From NCBI GenBank assembly GCA_031310005.1, contig CM062384.1, positions 1,922,001 through 1,986,000 on the forward strand: a stretch of 64,000 bases of DNA. The letters are read 5' to 3'. Each line of letters begins with the position of its first letter. Position 1 is the stretch's first letter. The position numbers and the translations under genes are program-made. The notes below the pieces were generated by a model. The model made no database searches, was not told the DNA's origin, and saw only the letters and a list, made by a program, of their open reading frames with translations. The DNA is from Dactylellina haptotyla (Eukaryota; Ascomycota; Orbiliomycetes; Orbiliales; Orbiliaceae). Positions 21,331 to 33,272 of this stretch are shown piece after piece.

Positions 21331-24293
21331 ATGGCCGGGAAGGAACTTCGATTTGATAACAAGGTTGTCGTCGTCACCGGCGCTGGTGGCGGTCTCGGAA
21401 AGGCCTATGCTCTTTTCTTTGCATCCCGCGGTGCTAGCGTTGTCGTGAACGACCTGGGAGGCTCGTTCAAGGGCGAGGGAGCTTCAACAAAGGTATAGTA
21501 CCCCCGGATAACAGAGATAAATTCCTTCTTTCCCTTCTTTCTAAGTCACTAACATTTTACTCCCCATAGGCGGCCGATCTCGTCGTCGATGAAATCAAAG
21601 CGGCCGGCGGCAAGGCCGTGGCCAATTACGACTCCGTTGAAAATGGCGAAAAGATTATCGAAACAGCTGTCCAGGCTTTCGGTACCGTCCATATATTGAT
21701 TAACAATGCTGGTATCCTCCGTGATATCTCATTCAAGAATATGAAGGATGCCGATTGGGACCTCATTATTAAGGTCCACGTTGACGGGTCTTACAAGGTA
21801 CACTCGGTTCTGTCCTCGCAAGAAGAGCTAAATGCTAACCTTCCTGAAACCATGGCAGTGTGCTAAAGCTGCATGGCCGCACTTCAGAAAACAAAAATAT
21901 GGACGAATAATAAACACCGCCTCGGCTGCAGGCTTATTCGGCAGTTTCGGCCAGTGCAATTACTCTGGTAAGTACCACCAGCACGCGATCGCGACTATCG
22001 TTGACTTGCTTCCACACTAACACCGTGCCTTCTAGCCGCAAAGCTCGCTCTTGTCGGTTTCAGTGAAACACTTGCTAAGGAAGGTGCTAAATACAATATT
22101 TTTTGCAATGCTATTGCACCAGTTGCCGCGTCCCGGATGACGCAGACTGTCATGCCTGAGGAAGTTCTCGCGAACTTAAAACCAGACTGGATCGTCCCAG
22201 TCGTGGCATACCTCGTCCACGAGTCTAACGAAACAGAGAATGGTGGTATCTTCGAAGCTGGAGCTGGCCATGTTGCTAAGCTGAGATGGGAGCGGTCGAA
22301 GGGTGCCGTCTACAAAACCGACAACACTATGACCCCCGGGGCTATCTTGAAGAAGTGGGACCAGATCAAGGACTTCTCCTCGCCATCGTATCCTGACGGC
22401 CCAGCAGATTTCATGGATCTCCTCGAGCAATCAAAATCGATTGGGCCCAATGAGGTAGGCCCTGCTATTACCTTTAAGGACAAGGTCGTCCTGGTTACTG
22501 GAGCTGGTGGAGGGTAAGTAGATACCACCTTTTATTTTCAAGGTTGAATTTAGCATTAACGATTATCTTATAGTCTGGGCCGAGCGTACGCTCTGTTATT
22601 CGGCAAACTCGGTGCTAAAGTTGTTGTGAACGATCTTGTCAATCCCGATAATACCGTCAACGAAATCCGCGCGGCTGGAGGCACCGCAGTTGGAAACAAG
22701 AGTTCCGTCGAAGATGGTGAAGGTGTCGTCAAAGCCTGCGTTGATGCTTTTGGTGCTGTCCACATCATCATTAACAATGCTGGTATCCTTCGGGACAAGT
22801 CCTTCCAGGGAATGACTGACGAACAATGGAAGATTGTCATGGATGTTCATCTTCGCGGAACATACAAGGTCACCAAGGCTGCCTGGCCAATAATGTTGGC
22901 TCAAAAATACGGCAGAATCGTTAATACTACATCAACCAGTGGTATATATGGTAACTTTGGTCAGGCCAACTACGCTGCCGCTAAGTTAGGTATCTTGGGT
23001 TTCGGCCGTGCCCTCGCCAGAGAAGGGCAAAAGTACAACATTTTCGTGAACACCATCGCGCCTAATGCTGGTACCAACATGACCCGTACAGTCATGCCCG
23101 AGGAAATCGTGCAAGCCCTTAAGCCGGACTATATTGCCCCGCTTGTTGCCCTCCTCTGCTCCGATAGCTGTCCGGACCCAACAGGTGGCCTTTACGAAGT
23201 AGGATCCGGCTGGGTTGGCAAGACTAGATGGCAGAGAACCGGGGGTCACGGATTCCCTATCGATAAAACCTTGACACCAGAGGCCGTCGCCACTGAATGG
23301 GAGAAAATTGCAAACTTCGATGACGGGCGTGCTGATCACCCAGAGTCCGCCCAGGATAGTTTGACATCTATCATGAAGAATCTCTCCAACAAATCTAGCT
23401 CGGAGGGTTCTGAAGATTATCTCAAGAACATCGAGGACGCCAAGGTCGCCAAAGCTACAGGTTCGGAGTTTGATTTTGACGACAAGGACGTTATCCTTTA
23501 CAACCTTGGACTTGGTGCTAAACGAACTGAGCTTAACCTTGTGTTCGAGGGATCCGATAACTTCGAAGTTCTTCCGACGTTCGGTGTGATCCCACCATTT
23601 AATGCTGAATCCCCATACAATATTGGTGACATTGTTCCCAACTTCTCCCCAATGATGCTTCTTCACGGTGAGCAATACCTAGAGGTCAAGAAATACCCAA
23701 TTCCAACCTCGGGCAAGTTCATCAACTATCCCAAATTGGTTGAGGTTGTCGACAAGGGTGCCGCTGCTGTTGTTGTTGGTGGTGTGACAACCAAGGACGC
23801 CGCTACTGGCGAAGATATCTTCTACAACGAATCATCCGTCTTCATCAGAGGCTCCGGTGGCTTTGGAGGTAGCTCTAAGGGAAGCGATCGTGGCGCTGCT
23901 ACTGCCTCGAACAAGCCTCCATCACGAAAGCCAGATTTCGTGGTCGAAGAGAAGACCACTGAAGAACAGGCTGCTTTGTACAGGTTATCAGGCGACAGAA
24001 ACCCTCTTCATATCGACCCCGAATTTTCTAAGGTCGGCGGTTTTAAGACCCCAATCTTGCATGGTTTGTGCTTCTTCGGAATCTCCGGAAAGCACGTCTA
24101 CAATAAATTCGGAGCATTTAAGAACATTAAGGTTCGGTTTGCGGGTACCGTGATCCCAGGCCAGACCCTAAGAACCGAGATGTGGAAGGAGGGAAACAAG
24201 GTTATCTACCAAGTTGTCGTCGTTGAAACCGGCAAGCTAGCCATCTCCAATGCCGCAGCTGAGTTGGTAAGCTCTTCCCGAGGCAAGTTGTAA
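21331..24293 (+). CDS. fox2: Peroxisomal multifunctional beta-oxidation protein Fox2
   Basis: Bifunctional 2-enoyl-CoA hydratase 2 / (3R)-hydroxyacyl-CoA dehydrogenase of peroxisomal fatty-acid beta-oxidation. Exons: 21331-21492, 21570-21797, 21859-21967, 22036-22513, 22574-24293; 898 residues, the usual size. Two short-chain dehydrogenase modules in tandem: the first with [20 protein letters not shown] and Y165xxxK169; the second with [20 protein letters not shown] and Y459xxxK463. The C-terminal hydratase-2 (MaoC-like) domain has [11 protein letters not shown] (Asp800, Asn802, His805) and HGLCFFG. The protein ends Arg-Gly-Lys-Leu. A C-terminal tripeptide ending in Lys-Leu fits peroxisomal import (PTS1), but Gly at the -3 place is not standard. 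In fungi fox2 is usually induced by fatty acids and repressed by glucose; no site is proved here. Confidence 0.95.
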
Positions 24294-24645
24294 ATTAGCC
24301 TGACTGTATTCCCAGTATATAATCATCTGTTTGGGTAAATTATTTCCCTTTTTTCCTTCATTTTCTTTTTTTTTTGTTACGGAGTGTATTTAGCTTTATA
24401 TTTTCATTGAAAATTTTCACTTGCCATCGATTACAGCTTCTTGAAACAGAGCATTAATATTAGACGGTTCATCCTGTATAAATCGCCCGTATATGTAGGA
24501 AGATGATTCTAACCCATTTTCTGTACGTAAGAGACTAAAAGCTAAATATTTACAACAAAACACTCTTGAAAATAAGTCACAGTACACTTAGAGAGCGAAC
24601 GGGAAACCCGCACACAACAACGTATATTCCGAACCCAATGGCACT
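24294..24645. other. Convergent 3' region, fox2 / RBR gene
   Basis: A 352-nt AT-rich spacer between two genes that end towards each other. T-rich runs (24348-24377) after fox2 suit a polyadenylation region. Nothing else seen. Confidence 0.5.
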
Positions 24646-26571
24646 CTAAAATGGTTCGAGGTCAATATATTGTTCTAGCAATTGGATAACCAAGTCTTCG
24701 AGGAATACTTTGGCCGACTCGAGCTGAAACAAAAGGAAATTCGTATCTATCATCGCACTTTTGCCTTGCGATTTCAATGTGTAACCCGCTATGGTTTGGC
24801 GATGTGGTGGTTTCCAACCCTCGGCCCCAGAGTTTTTTGAAAGCCAGTCTGCTTGGGCCTGTTCGCCCGCCATTTTGAGAACTAAGGATTCGTTTTCTTG
24901 AACGTAAAGATCGCACTTGTCGCATTCGCTGCAGGCCGTGCCGGGGATTTGACGGAAATGTTGACAAAAGTGCTTATATCCGACTCCTTTGAGGTCGGCT
25001 CGACAGACATAGCACATCACATACCCACAGACACAAGTAAGCTTATTACAACCATCAGACTTTACAAATGATGTGCCGCAAGTTGGACACTATGTTAAAG
25101 TATTAGCGTTCGCCTCTCACCAAGAAAAGGGCCCAGGTTCTGGAGCATACGGTTCGTTTGATGGCAGCGGCCATCGCGTTCTCCACACAGAGCCGCAGAG
25201 CTTCTTCCTCGTTTTCAAAACATTTATGGAAGGCCTTCCACTCTTTTCCACAATCGCGACAACTTTTCTTCCCACACAAAGCAGAATTCCGACATCGGAA
25301 CATCTGGCCTCGTTTGATTTCATATTGTTTTTTAACGGCTCGAGCCATCAGTTTCGCTAACATAGTTTCGACATAGAGAGCCTCATGGGCCGAAATAACC
25401 TCGAAGATATATATATAACCAACAGCTAGAAGACCTGTCAGCATTGGCATCAAAACGAACCACAAGCTTGCCAAGGCAAGAAAAAACGTTATTGCCATTG
25501 ATGTATAGACAGTTCCTTTACGAAGTGCCCAAGGTGGAACCTCGTCAACCTCGGCGTACATACAGAACGGGCATTTCGCGATTGGTAAACCACAATGTGT
25601 GATATTGTCATCTGTAAATTTGTCTTCTAGTGCGCGGAGGATTTCCTCAGGCAGGGACTGGGCAACCAAATCCAGTGGCAAGTACCCGTCGCATGGTGGG
25701 TCGGCGATAGACGAGAGACACCGGATAGAGCCTTTTTCCTTGACAAGACTGGTGGTCTGCCCGTATACCCCTTCCTTCGCTGCATTTGTAACGCAGGTGT
25801 GACAGAAGAGATGCCCATGACAACATGCCGCCATCATTTCAAATGCGTAGTCTCCAAAACAGCATTCGCATTCTAGCAGAGCACCCGTTTCCTCATACTG
25901 TTTTTCGTTGAGCTGTTGGGCAATGGCAAGATCAAAAGTCGCCTGTTCTGTGCGGACATTCTTCCCAAGCTCCCAAAGTTCGTCGTCGAGTTCTTTGCAC
26001 CCTGTAGGACCCGGTTTTGGAATCGCCTTCGGTTCCTCGGACTTGGGGCGGAGGAATATCCAAGATGTTATCTTGGATCGCCACGATTTCCTGTTTATAT
26101 CGAATAGTATCGCTCGCGACTTGGAATAGTTGTTATTATTCTCAGCCATAACGGCAAGAATGGTCGACCGTGACAGGTTTTTGAAGTCTTTTCTTCTGTA
26201 AAGACGGGCGCATGGTTAATATCTGGTATGTTCCCGCTTGGGCCGGGACGGGTCGGTATCTAGGAGGAATCGAAGACCTACAAGTTGTATTCAACAGCTC
26301 GGACGTATTCTTTGCTCCGGAACTTTTCCCAGGGCTGTAAAAGCTCGAAGTTTCCGGCGCGTAGCTTCAGCTTGCGACCCATCTGCGACTGTTCAAGGAG
26401 TGTCTTGAGCTGCTCGGAAAGTTCGACATGCTCTTGGAACTTTGAGTTGATTCGGTATCGTAGGTCGGCGACATCTGCATCGGGGAATATTTCGTGGAGG
26501 GTTTCGAGGCACTGGTTCCTCGTCGCCCGCGGATGAGCAGGTGGATTAGAGCCTTTCTGTAGAGAAGCCAT
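24646..26571 (-). CDS. RBR-type E3 ubiquitin ligase, RNF216-like, with internal membrane span
   Basis: Exons: 26571-26282, 26195-25151, 25089-24646; 592 residues. Order: a CUE-like N-terminal helix region (CLETLHEIFPDADVADLRYR), the family segment NNNYSKSRAILFDINRKSW, RING1 (CECC at about 206 to about 265), IBR start KCPFCMYAEVDE, two closely spaced hydrophobic stretches (about 330-361), the rest of the IBR (FRCRN...CGKKSCRDCGKEWKAFHKC), then RING2 CPTCGTSFVKSDGCNKLTCVCG. Cys459 in DGCNKL is the predicted catalytic cysteine that carries ubiquitin. The tail YKHFCQHF follows RNF216/TRIAD3. The last intron (25090-25150) joins KRT to CPTCG exactly at the RING2 border. The start is the ATG at 26571 before ASLQKG. 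The hydrophobic pair within the IBR is unusual and suggests membrane attachment. Substrate unknown. Confidence 0.85.
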
Positions 26572-27012
26572 GGCGGGTCCGTCTCCAGTTGCGGTGGGAT
26601 TTGGGAAGGATCCCAGGTAGGTGGGATGCCCAGGCCAGGTTACCCGAATAAACACCTACTTTTACGACAAGAGTGCCACCAACCACATCGATTGTCTTGC
26701 TACTTCGACGGGCAGTGCCTCTCCGAGGCTGGCATGTTTGGGTCTCAGCTGGCGGCGAACGAAAAGGGAAGAAATAAACAGAAGAGGAACTATGGATGTG
26801 GCTGTGGATACCCACTATGGAGGCAGCCGCGGCCGGAACAATCGTTTCCCAGAGCAGGAGGAGTGGTTTCTTTTGAGGAGCCTGGAACATAGGCGGCAAG
26901 CAAGCAGACATCGTTCATCGTCGTATCTGAGCTGGGTACATGCGGTTTGACCGCTTGGCTGTTACCCTGCCAAGCAACAACAACACCAAAGGCAAAAAAC
27001 ACTCTGAATTTA
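26572..27012. other. Intergenic region between csm1 3' end and RBR gene start
   Basis: A 441-nt spacer in which both neighbours are on the minus strand, so it should hold the csm1 3' UTR and the RBR promoter. Overlapping open frames occur on both strands, without motifs or splice partners. Confidence 0.45.
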
Positions 27013-28599
27013 CTACGCGGGCAACTGCAGGGACTGCATTAGCCGCAGGTAAAACTCCACACCACTCGTTCTTTGAAAGTTCATCTCGTCCCTAAATATC
27101 TCCGGTAATACTGCGATCAAGCGCTCATCGCGTCCCCTCTCCAAAATAGGGTTATATGTAAAGAACGGACCGTCGTCCTCAGCGTCGTCGTCGTCCTCCT
27201 CCTCCTCCTCGGCATCAAGTTGCAGCTTGAAGTGCAGAGCTACCAGGGAAGATGGGATTTAGCTATGTAATCTATACTGGTATCCGAGGTTTAGTCTCAC
27301 CTCCATTCATACCCGTCGAAAGGCAATCATATTCGACACCCCCATCTTCGTCTGTCTTGATATTAACGACAATCAGGCCGCAAAGATCTGAATAAAGATT
27401 GTCACGATGGTGAGAGAATTCCTTTGTGGCAGCAGCTGGAACTGCGGATTTAGTGTTATGGGCTATTGCTTTGTTGCTGTTCCGGGCTGTCTCCAGCTTT
27501 GCGCTTAGAATCGCATGATCCTGCACGAGCCGCTCAATCTTGGTTTCCATCGCAGTCTGCTGTTCTTCGAGCTCTTGAATACGTTTATCCTTCTCTTGCA
27601 ATTGCTGAAACGCTATTGATCTTGACTTGAGCTCTGACTTGAGGTTTTCTATTATTCTCTGGGAAGCTAGATTTGCAGTCTATTAGCATGGCTGACTTGC
27701 TCAATACCCTCACGATCATTCAACAAACCTCGGTCTTGTTCTTGCAAGGCTTGTATTTGCTCTTCCTGAATCGAATTCCCTTGGTCTATCTTGAGATGCC
27801 GGAGTTTCTCATATCTTATTTTAAGTTGTGCAAGTTCATCAGCTAGAGCATCAGCATTAGTTATCATTGTCGGGTTTTGCCTTTCTCTCGTGGCTTTTGT
27901 ATCATAATATAACGGGGCTGCATCGCTCTCCTCGAACAATGGATCATGAAGATCTTCGTCTTCCGAGTCTATATGTTCTTCGAATGCCTGTGTTTCCGGA
28001 ACCTCTAGGACCTGTCGTCGCCCTGTCTTGCGCCCACTTGCAGCTTTGGCAGGCTTTCCGGGTCTCCCCCTCGTTCCTAGAGTCTTTCGTACTTGTACTG
28101 TTTCCTGCCCCCCTTGCTCCTCTGCTACCTCAATTTCTTCGTCTATCTCTAACTGTTTGGCATTCACATTTCGGTCGTCGGCCTTTCGTTTCTTGACAGC
28201 CGCGGGCGCGGTGGGGCGCTCTGTGGGGTTAGAGGTTGAGGCCTTTGAACCCCGCTGTTTTTTAGTAGCAACAGCGGGTTCGGAAGCTGGAGCGATGAGA
28301 TCGCCCGACTCTTGGGTGGCTTGGGAACTCGTTAAAACGCCCTGTTTGCGAGGGCGCCCTCGAGACTTCTTGGTAGCTGAGGTCTCCACTGGGGGTGTTC
28401 GGTTCGGAAGGGGTTTCACATCTTGATATCATTGACCGGTGTCAGAGGGCAACTGATGTGGTGAATGAAGGATTCCTAGAACACTAGCTAGGGGTTTGTT
28501 TCACGAACCGATTGCCATGAGAGAGCTGTCATCACCCTCGGAAGATGATGAGGCCAGATGGGAGGCCAAGGTTGGCTTGGAAGCTTTCTTGGGGGGCAT
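27013..28599 (-). CDS. csm1: Monopolin subunit Csm1/Pcs1-like chromosome segregation protein
   Basis: Exons: 28599-28509, 28421-27729, 27666-27301, 27239-27013; 458 residues. The N-terminal half is basic and disordered, with AT-hook-like cores RGRPRK and TRGRPGK and an acidic patch. A coiled coil follows (RIIENLKSELKSRSIAFQQLQ, KRIQELEEQQTAMETKIERL). The C-terminal globular part has FSHHRDNLYSDLCGLIVVNIK, then ALHFKLQL, and ends VEFYLRLMQSLQLP, the pattern of the Csm1/Pcs1 C-terminal fold. In S. pombe Pcs1 works with Mde4 at kinetochores to prevent merotelic attachment and also acts on rDNA chromatin. The second intron (27667-27728, 62 nt) was chosen over a 41-nt alternative; either keeps the coiled coil in frame. 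A Glu/Asp run (about ten residues) follows ALHFKLQL. Confidence 0.8.
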
Positions 28600-29723
28600 G
28601 TCGAGATAATGCGAAGTGTCGATTTCGCTTTGGGGTTTTCAGCGGGAAGGGCGAGGTCGTTATCTTTGCGAAAGCTGGAATGGGAGCTGTCCTCGAGGCA
28701 GTATCAAAATCCGTTCTCGTCTGCGCGTCGCCTTTTTTTTTCCCGTTGTTCTGTCGTTGTTTGCGTCGTCGGCTCTGGTGTTGTTGTTGTTGATGTTGTT
28801 GATGTGGTTGCGGTTGTGGCGGTGTTTGTCTGTTTGGCAGCGTTGATGTGGCGCATATATCTATATATATCAGTGCACCGCCACGTTTCGTTGCTTTGCT
28901 GACTGCTTGCTCACTTATCGATAACTTCACCATCAGAATATATGAAGTATAGTTAAATATATATATATATATATATCGGAGTATATCCTGAAGCACTTGG
29001 CAGGTATAACCACAGAGCACAGCGTAACAGAGGAATGAGACAGAGGGGGCCGGGTTTCAAATAACAGGGTCCGCAGGCAATAGATTACATGGGGCCGGAA
29101 TATACCTCAGACGGAGCTGCAATATCTTCCTGCGTCGGTCTCGATCTCTTAACGGGTCGGTGTCTACATGGCACAACAGAGATCTGGGCCCCGTCTCTTG
29201 CCTCGCCTGCTCTCCTCCAGGCGCCTTGCTATCGATTGTAATTTAATTGGCCTCCGGGGAGAGCCCGTCGCAGCTTGAAACCCATCTGATCTCTTTCCCC
29301 TTGCTGCGTAACGAATACGTAAACCCTCGTCAACCAGCTCCGTTGAAGCGTCACCACAGCCACAAACACACCGGACGGAAAGCCCCCCTCTTCACCACCA
29401 CCACCGCCCGGCATTGTCAGCATCATCGTCCTCGTCCTCGTCGTTTTCCCTCATTTTACTGCTTCTCATCAGACTCTCTCCATTCTACCTCTCATTCCCG
29501 CCCAGCTTCCAACCCCCACCAGCCGCCGCCGCCGCCGCCACCACTACCCATCCCCGCATTCCACGGTCGCGCTATCAACCCACATTTGGAGAACAGTTTT
29601 CCGTGTGTCCCGTTTGCACACATGCCTGGGTAACGATTCTTTACCCCTCCATACTACTCTTCTTTGATCCGTAAATCCCGCCGTCACTCTTCGCTCGTAG
29701 ACAACCAAACCAACCAGCCAACC
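28600..29723. promoter_or_regulatory. Divergent promoter region, csm1 / bbc1
   Basis: About 1.1 kb between two genes read outward. It contains an (AT)n tract at 28956-28977, TTGTTGTTG-like runs near 28780-28810, and a CT-rich leader before bbc1 (29430-29560). No separate gene supported. Confidence 0.5.
28956..28977. repeat. (AT)n microsatellite
   Basis: Eleven AT units in the csm1-bbc1 intergenic region. Confidence 0.9.
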
Positions 29724-32700
29724 ATGTCGGCGTCGGGTCCGCCTTACACTGTCTGTGCTCTCTACGATTATTCCTCTCCTCACGAGGACGACCTCAATTT
29801 TCTCACCGGGCAGAAAATAAAGGTAACCGAGGAAGAAGGTGCCGAGTGGCTGCACGGCGAGTATCGCGACAGCGAGGGCACTCTGAAACAAGGCATCTTC
29901 CCAAAGAATTATGTCGAGCGAGTCGAAGAACCCGAGCCTCCAAAGCTTCCCCCAGTCCCTATCCGTCCTCAACACGACGAGTCGAGAAAAGTGACCTCTC
30001 CTACGAGCCCCTCCCCAGAGGAGACTCGGGCCTGGAACGAACCAGCAAAGTCTTCGCCTCAGAAGCAGAGCGATGTTGCCTCACCGATCGACCCGGAACC
30101 CCCAAAAGAGGCTCCCGCAGCTCGTAAGAGCTTTGTTGCCCCACGGACCAAATCAGATGGCCCTGCTGCAGCAGCTTCCTCGCCTCCGCCCGCCCAGAAA
30201 CCAGTCGTCCCCCCAGCGACTGCTGAGGAGGAGGAGGAAGAGAAACCAATGGGATCTCTCCGAGACCGAATCGCAGCTTTCAATAAGTCAAAAGCGGCCC
30301 CTATCGCCCCTACATCCCATGGTCAACCTAGATCTTCGAGCTTCATCAAAAAACCTTATGTGCCTCCACCGCCTTCGAAGAACGCCTTCATCCCACCCGT
30401 TCAACAGCATGTTGAGCCTCGTCGAGAACCTGAGCCTCGACCGGCTCCGCGGGAGCCCCCCGTGAACAAGCAAGAAGAGAGTCCCTCGGACGAACCAAAG
30501 GTTTCCAGTTTAAAGGATCGAATCGCTATGCTGAAAAGTGTGCAGCTCAACCCTGCCTTAGCCGGAAAACCTAAAAAGCCCCCAAAGCCTCTACCGCCAA
30601 AAAAGAAAGATGATATAAATCCAAAACAAGAAGTCCCAGAAGCTAGCCAGAATGCCGATTCTTTCGCCGAAACTGACTCCACCGGTATGATCCGTTTACA
30701 TCCACCTCTGACTGATCATCGAGTGACTTGAACGCAACTAGAGCTAATGATATATGAAATAAAATAGCACCAAAAGCTAGTATGGAAGGGTATCCGAACG
30801 CAGATGAAACAACTACAGATATTTTAGCTGTAGCAAAGGACGTTGAGCCCGTGACCAAACTGGTGCCACCTGCCATAGACGACATGGAAGCAGAAAATGA
30901 GCCCTCGGCTCCGCTTGAACGGCAGGCATCTAATAAAGACGAGGAGACAACCCTGGAAGACGTCGGAGGGAAGGAAGGGGGAGAAGAGGACGAAGACGAG
31001 GATGAAGTGGACCCAGAAATCGCTCGGAGGCTTGCTATACGGGAGCGCATGATGAAAATGTCGGGTGGAATGGGTATGTACGGGATGGTAATGGGGCCAA
31101 CGCCTACACCGTACCGTGCACCGAAACCGCCTAAACCAGAGCCTCCGGCAGCAGAGGAGGAAGAATCAAATTCTTCAGCGCACCCAAAAGAACAATATCG
31201 GATGATGATCCCAATCCTCCCAATGGCAAAACCCCCTCCGGTTCCTGCGCAACAGAAGATTGCTACTATTTCCGACTCCGAAAATGAGACTTCATCTCGT
31301 CCCCCCAAACCGAATCCCGAATCAGACGCCGATTCACCTGTGAAAGATGCCCCCACCGAAGATGAGAGTTTTATGTCCGAGATTCCTACTAGGAAACCTT
31401 CCCGACCATCCGTCGAAAGCGAAGGTAAGCTAGTTGAAATAAATGTCTCCAGAAAGATCGGAAACTATGACTAACCCTAAATCAGCCGATGAACCTATCG
31501 TACACCCCAACGCCAGGGACTCTCGCCCACCGCCGCCACCACTCCCTCCTATGCATGCTAATGCTCTAAAACCACCAGTCAGTAATACCACTGAAGGATC
31601 AGAGAGCGATGATGAGATGTCAGGTGATGAATCTAGAGCGGCAGTTACAAGTCCTGTTCTTCTGGAACCCTCAATTCCACCGCGGCCATTATCTATAGTC
31701 TCACCGCCACCCCCACAAGGGCGACCTGATACCTTAGATATGAATGCTGCTAAAAGAACCTCCATTGTGGGATCTCCTCTTATTTTGCCAGATAGCCCAT
31801 CGACTCCTATGAACCTCAAAAGGGCCAGTTACATTAGCAAAGGAGGGCAGATGCCACCGATACCAGGTGTAACATCTAATAAATCGCCCCAGATTCCACC
31901 GCCGCCGCTGCCTCCCGCTACTTCCCGAGGTCCCCCACCCCCTCCCCCGACTGCTCCACCCCCTGTGAGACGTTCAACCGACGACGCGAGACGGCAGTTT
32001 GCGGATGATAGCGACGACGAGGAAGTAACCGAATATGAAGGTGATATTGACACCGAGCTAGATGACAATAAAGAACCATTCAAAGATGCATTGGGATCTC
32101 ATAAAGGGGCAAGAAGAAGTGAGGAAATCGCGGAACAAAGCGACGAGACGCCTTTGCCGTCCCCTCAACAAGCAACAGCCCCGCCCCCGCCTCGTCAAGC
32201 ACCTGGGCTACCTCCCCCACCCCCACCCCCCAGCTCACCTCCTAGAGAGATCCTCCTCAATATCCCACCGCCTCCTCCAGCGCCTATCAGTCCCCCTAGA
32301 AGAGAGACCTCTGAGCGCACAAGACCAATATCTATCATAAAACCACCAACATACGAAGATGATGAAGATGACGAATTGGATGATGCTAGTGATTCACAGG
32401 CAGGGCCATCTCGGCAGGGACTCAACAGACCTTCCGAAGACGGTCGCTCGAGGCCATCAATGGGTTCAAGACGGTCCGTGGACCTTAATCGTAGCATCCA
32501 TGACCATTTATTCCAAGCCCGTGATGAGGACCTGGGACAATCAACCAATTGGTGGACACAACCGCACACACCCCCTCCTGTCTTCCAAAACAGAGAGAAA
32601 GACTTGTATTTTGAAATCGAAGATTCTGCCACCAGCAAGCGGGGAGGAAGGACGTACGTCACCCGAGACGTTTACGTCTTGTTCTCTGACTATTCTCAAA

Positions 32701-33272
32701 CAGTTGTCACTGCCCGTTTTGATCGAGACAGTCCAACAAATGCGACCCTTGAACAGCGGCACGAGCCTCCACCTCAGCCGCCCAGACAGGATAAACTCGA
32801 AGAATCTTGGAACAATTTTGGGAAAAAAATATTCGACGGAGCTAAATCTCTTGAGAACAAGGTAGTTGGTGACGGAAACCCCTCAGCATTACCAGCAGAA
32901 TTGATCAGAGGACTCGATGGTGCCTTGTCTCCAATTGGCACAAAGGCATATGGTATCACGGTCTACCAAAACCTTGGGAACGCAACCATCCAACAACTCG
33001 ACGAGATCCGTGCAGGTGATATAGTTACCTTCAGGAATGCGAAGTTTCAAGGCCACAAGGGGGGATTGCACCATAAATACAATTTGGACCTCTCGAAGAC
33101 TGACCACGTAGGGGTTGTGTATGATTGGGACGGGACGAAGAAAAAGCTTCGAATATTCGAACAAGGACGCGAGAGCAAGAAGGTCAAGGTGGAGAGCTTT
33201 AGGATTGGAGATCTGCGGAGCGGTGAAGTGAAGATATGGCGGGTTGTAGGTAAGAATTGGGTAAACTGGTAG
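29724..33272 (+). CDS. bbc1: SH3 protein Bbc1 (myosin I / actin patch regulator)
   Basis: Exons: 29724-30684, 30768-31424, 31486-33272; 1134 residues. The N-terminal SH3 domain (about residues 8-70) has ALYDYSSPHEDDLNF, EWLHGEY and GIFPKNYVE, including the ALYDY and the aromatic ligand-binding residues. The centre is long and Pro-rich, with repeats of a SLRDRIAAFNK / SLKDRIAMLKS motif, many polyproline runs and acidic clusters. The C-terminal 210 residues form the conserved Bbc1 domain: FEIEDS, RDVYVLFSDYSQTVVTARFD, a lysine-rich helix, YQNLGNATIQQLDEIRAGDI and HVGVVYDWDGTKKKLRIFEQG. In yeast Bbc1 binds type I myosin and Las17 and restrains actin assembly at endocytic sites. Start context is ACCATGT. 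Confidence 0.9.
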
